Below, piece by piece: positions 62,965-64,000 of a stretch of 64,000 bases of DNA. The stretch comes from Enterovibrio calviensis DSM 14347 (GTDB lineage: Bacteria > Pseudomonadota > Gammaproteobacteria > Enterobacterales > Vibrionaceae), in contig NZ_KK211218.1 of the NCBI RefSeq assembly GCF_000621165.1, positions 241,196-305,195 on the forward strand, written 5' to 3'. The notes below the pieces were generated by a model. The model was not told the origin of the DNA. It searched no databases and saw only the letters and a list, made by a program, of their open reading frames with translations. Within the stretch, counting starts at the first letter, position 1, and every line of letters begins with the position of its first letter. The position numbers were made by a program, and so were the translations under genes.

Positions 62965-62986
62965 TGTATATACAAATGTATAGACA
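62965..62986. promoter_or_regulatory. Tandem HutC-type operators
   Basis: TGTATATACA (62965-62974, perfect palindrome) is followed two bases later by TGTATAGACA (62977-62986). Both fit the TGTA-N2-TACA pattern of HutC repressor sites and lie 16-37 bp before the hutI start. No hutC gene is in the window. Confidence 0.7.
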
Positions 62987-63092
62987 AATGGCGAGGCGTT
63001 TTCAAGATGCTAAGTGATCAAGTTGTGACCGCAGGTGTAAATATAAGTGGCCGGAAAGCATTTTTGTGGCATCAAAACACAGTATTGCAGGG

Positions 63093-63989
63093 TTAGGTTC
63101 GTTGGCAGCGGTAGGCGAGTGGCGTGATCTTGTTTCTTGCTTGGAAAGCTCGGAAAAATGACGTTTGCGCCTTGTAGCCGAGCAGAAAGGAAATTTCGGC
63201 AAGGTCAATTTTTGAGTATTTGAGGTAATACTTTGCGAGGTCATCTCGCAAGCTAGCGAGAACGGCATTGTACTGGGTGTTTTCGTCATTTAGTCGACGT
63301 TGTAACGTACGGCGGCTAACCGCGAGATAACGACTGGATGCATCAATAGAGAAGTCATCCGCTGGGATTGTTTTTGCGAGAAGACGACGCACTCTGGCAG
63401 TAAAAGGCTGGTAGTCACCGTCAAGGATTAGCGCATGCTCGAGCTGCGATTCTAATGACCGCCACATACTGTCACTGACGGTTAAAAATGGCTTATGAAG
63501 ATCGGCATGATGAAAGGTGATGCTATTGGTTTTCCCAATATCTATTGGAACGCCAAAAAATGCTTCGTATTCACAACTATTCATGAGTGGCACGGTTGAT
63601 TCAATCTTGTGCGGAATAACATGGTCTCGTGTTCCCATTCTCGCGAGATGAACAAAGAAAGCCATTTCCAGCTCAATAACTGCATCAGGAATAGGTTGAT
63701 GATCGGGAAGGCCCGAGAGCTGGATGCGTGTGGTCATGTCCGATTCGTTTATTTCTAGCGTCATCGGCCCAATCAAGGGTTTGAAACGAGCGAGTCGATG
63801 CAGCGCCTGAGAGAGATTAGCACTGCAAAGCGCGGCATAAAGTGGTGGGCTAAAGGTTTCAGGACGGAGATGCGCCACAATGCTAAGGGCATAAGCCGAG
63901 GTTGCGTTGTTATTGCGTAGGTTTTCCCAAAACGCGTAGTAATGCTCAACGCTCAACATGATGTTTTCTGATTGACCTAGCGATGTCAT
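63093..63989 (-). CDS. AraC-family transcriptional regulator
   Basis: This is a 298-residue regulator. The N-terminal half looks like the arabinose-binding-type effector domain of OruR-like regulators. The C-terminal HTH pair has YFYLKYSK-type spacing, with IDLAEISFLLGYKAQTSFFRAFQARN as the second HTH. It lies upstream of hutI on the same strand, with 143 bp between. Whether it controls hut or another pathway (proline, ornithine or N-methyl compounds) is not visible. The start is unsettled (63989 or 63959). Confidence 0.88.
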   Translation of the reverse strand: MTSLGQSENIMLSVEHYYAFWENLRNNNATSAYALSIVAHLRPETFSPPLYAALCSANLSQALHRLARFKPLIGPMTLEINESDMTTRIQLSGLPDHQPIPDAVIELEMAFFVHLARMGTRDHVIPHKIESTVPLMNSCEYEAFFGVPIDIGKTNSITFHHADLHKPFLTVSDSMWRSLESQLEHALILDGDYQPFTARVRRLLAKTIPADDFSIDASSRYLAVSRRTLQRRLNDENTQYNAVLASLRDDLAKYYLKYSKIDLAEISFLLGYKAQTSFFRAFQARNKITPLAYRCQRT

Positions 63990-64000
63990 AAACGGAAGTG

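Noticed and set aside
63002-63289. Small ORF overlapping the AraC-family gene
   Set aside because: It overlaps the AraC-family HTH coding region on the same strand in another frame and has no ribosome site or recognised domain.

Overview
The window looks like a chromosomal segment of a marine gammaproteobacterium of the Vibrionaceae, most like Enterovibrio, Grimontia or Photobacterium. The grounds are moderate GC, the norM/ribE divergent pair, a DUF3080 lipoprotein next to a tRNA-Val cluster, the fructosamine kinase-hxpB pair, a CheV, an MCP and an RTX adhesin tail. Genus is inferred from gene content only. No integrase, transposase, phage structural gene, rRNA or CRISPR array is visible.

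Layout. 1-1668: C-terminus of a type I-secreted RTX protein, then CheV. 1855-5161: TAXI-type TRAP transporter. 5406-6992: a zinc-ribbon protein, a one-TM protein and a stand-alone CZB zinc sensor. 7153-8580: succinate-semialdehyde dehydrogenase. 8871-11686: cystine symporter and CoA-disulfide-reductase-like flavoprotein. 12344-17108: coiled-coil lipoprotein, TM/coiled-coil/winged-helix protein, AlkA glycosylase, DUF805 protein and a small lipoprotein. 17140-24930: CitA/CitB-type two-component system divergent from tctCBA, a class III CoA-transferase and a citrate-synthase-fold lyase, read here as a citrate (or citrate-like tricarboxylate) uptake and cleavage module. 25210-29266: amphipathic-repeat protein, GNAT, GFA protein, MscS-type channel and cytochrome b561. 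29340-32190: palindrome-rich repeats, an orphan ParA, and a SatD-like protein paired with a DUF3307 membrane protein. 32207-37986: polyamine-type ABC importer with an Asp/Glu/hydantoin racemase and a divergent GntR. 38072-41403: TerC-family protein behind a yybP-ykoY riboswitch, then an MCP. 41661-50519: purU-folD-soxBDAG-Ldh operon with a divergent IclR. 50523-50954: a Tai4-like secreted protein. 51069-51479: four tRNA-Val genes. 51669-57322: housekeeping genes (DUF3080, norM, ribE, CPXCG protein, hxpB, fructosamine kinase). 57501-62949: hutIGUH, then an AraC-type regulator.

How the genes work together. Most of the window is small catabolic cassettes, each made of a regulator, a transporter and enzymes: tricarboxylate, N-methyl amino acid with C1-folate recovery, histidine, and an unknown cationic or amino-acid-derived ABC substrate. 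The least explained part is the SatD/DUF3307 pair. SatD carries motifs resembling a class III nucleotide cyclase (D15 and D87 contexts) plus a C-terminal HTH, and it sits beside a multi-TM partner behind its own promoter inside GTAAC/GTTAC inverted repeats.
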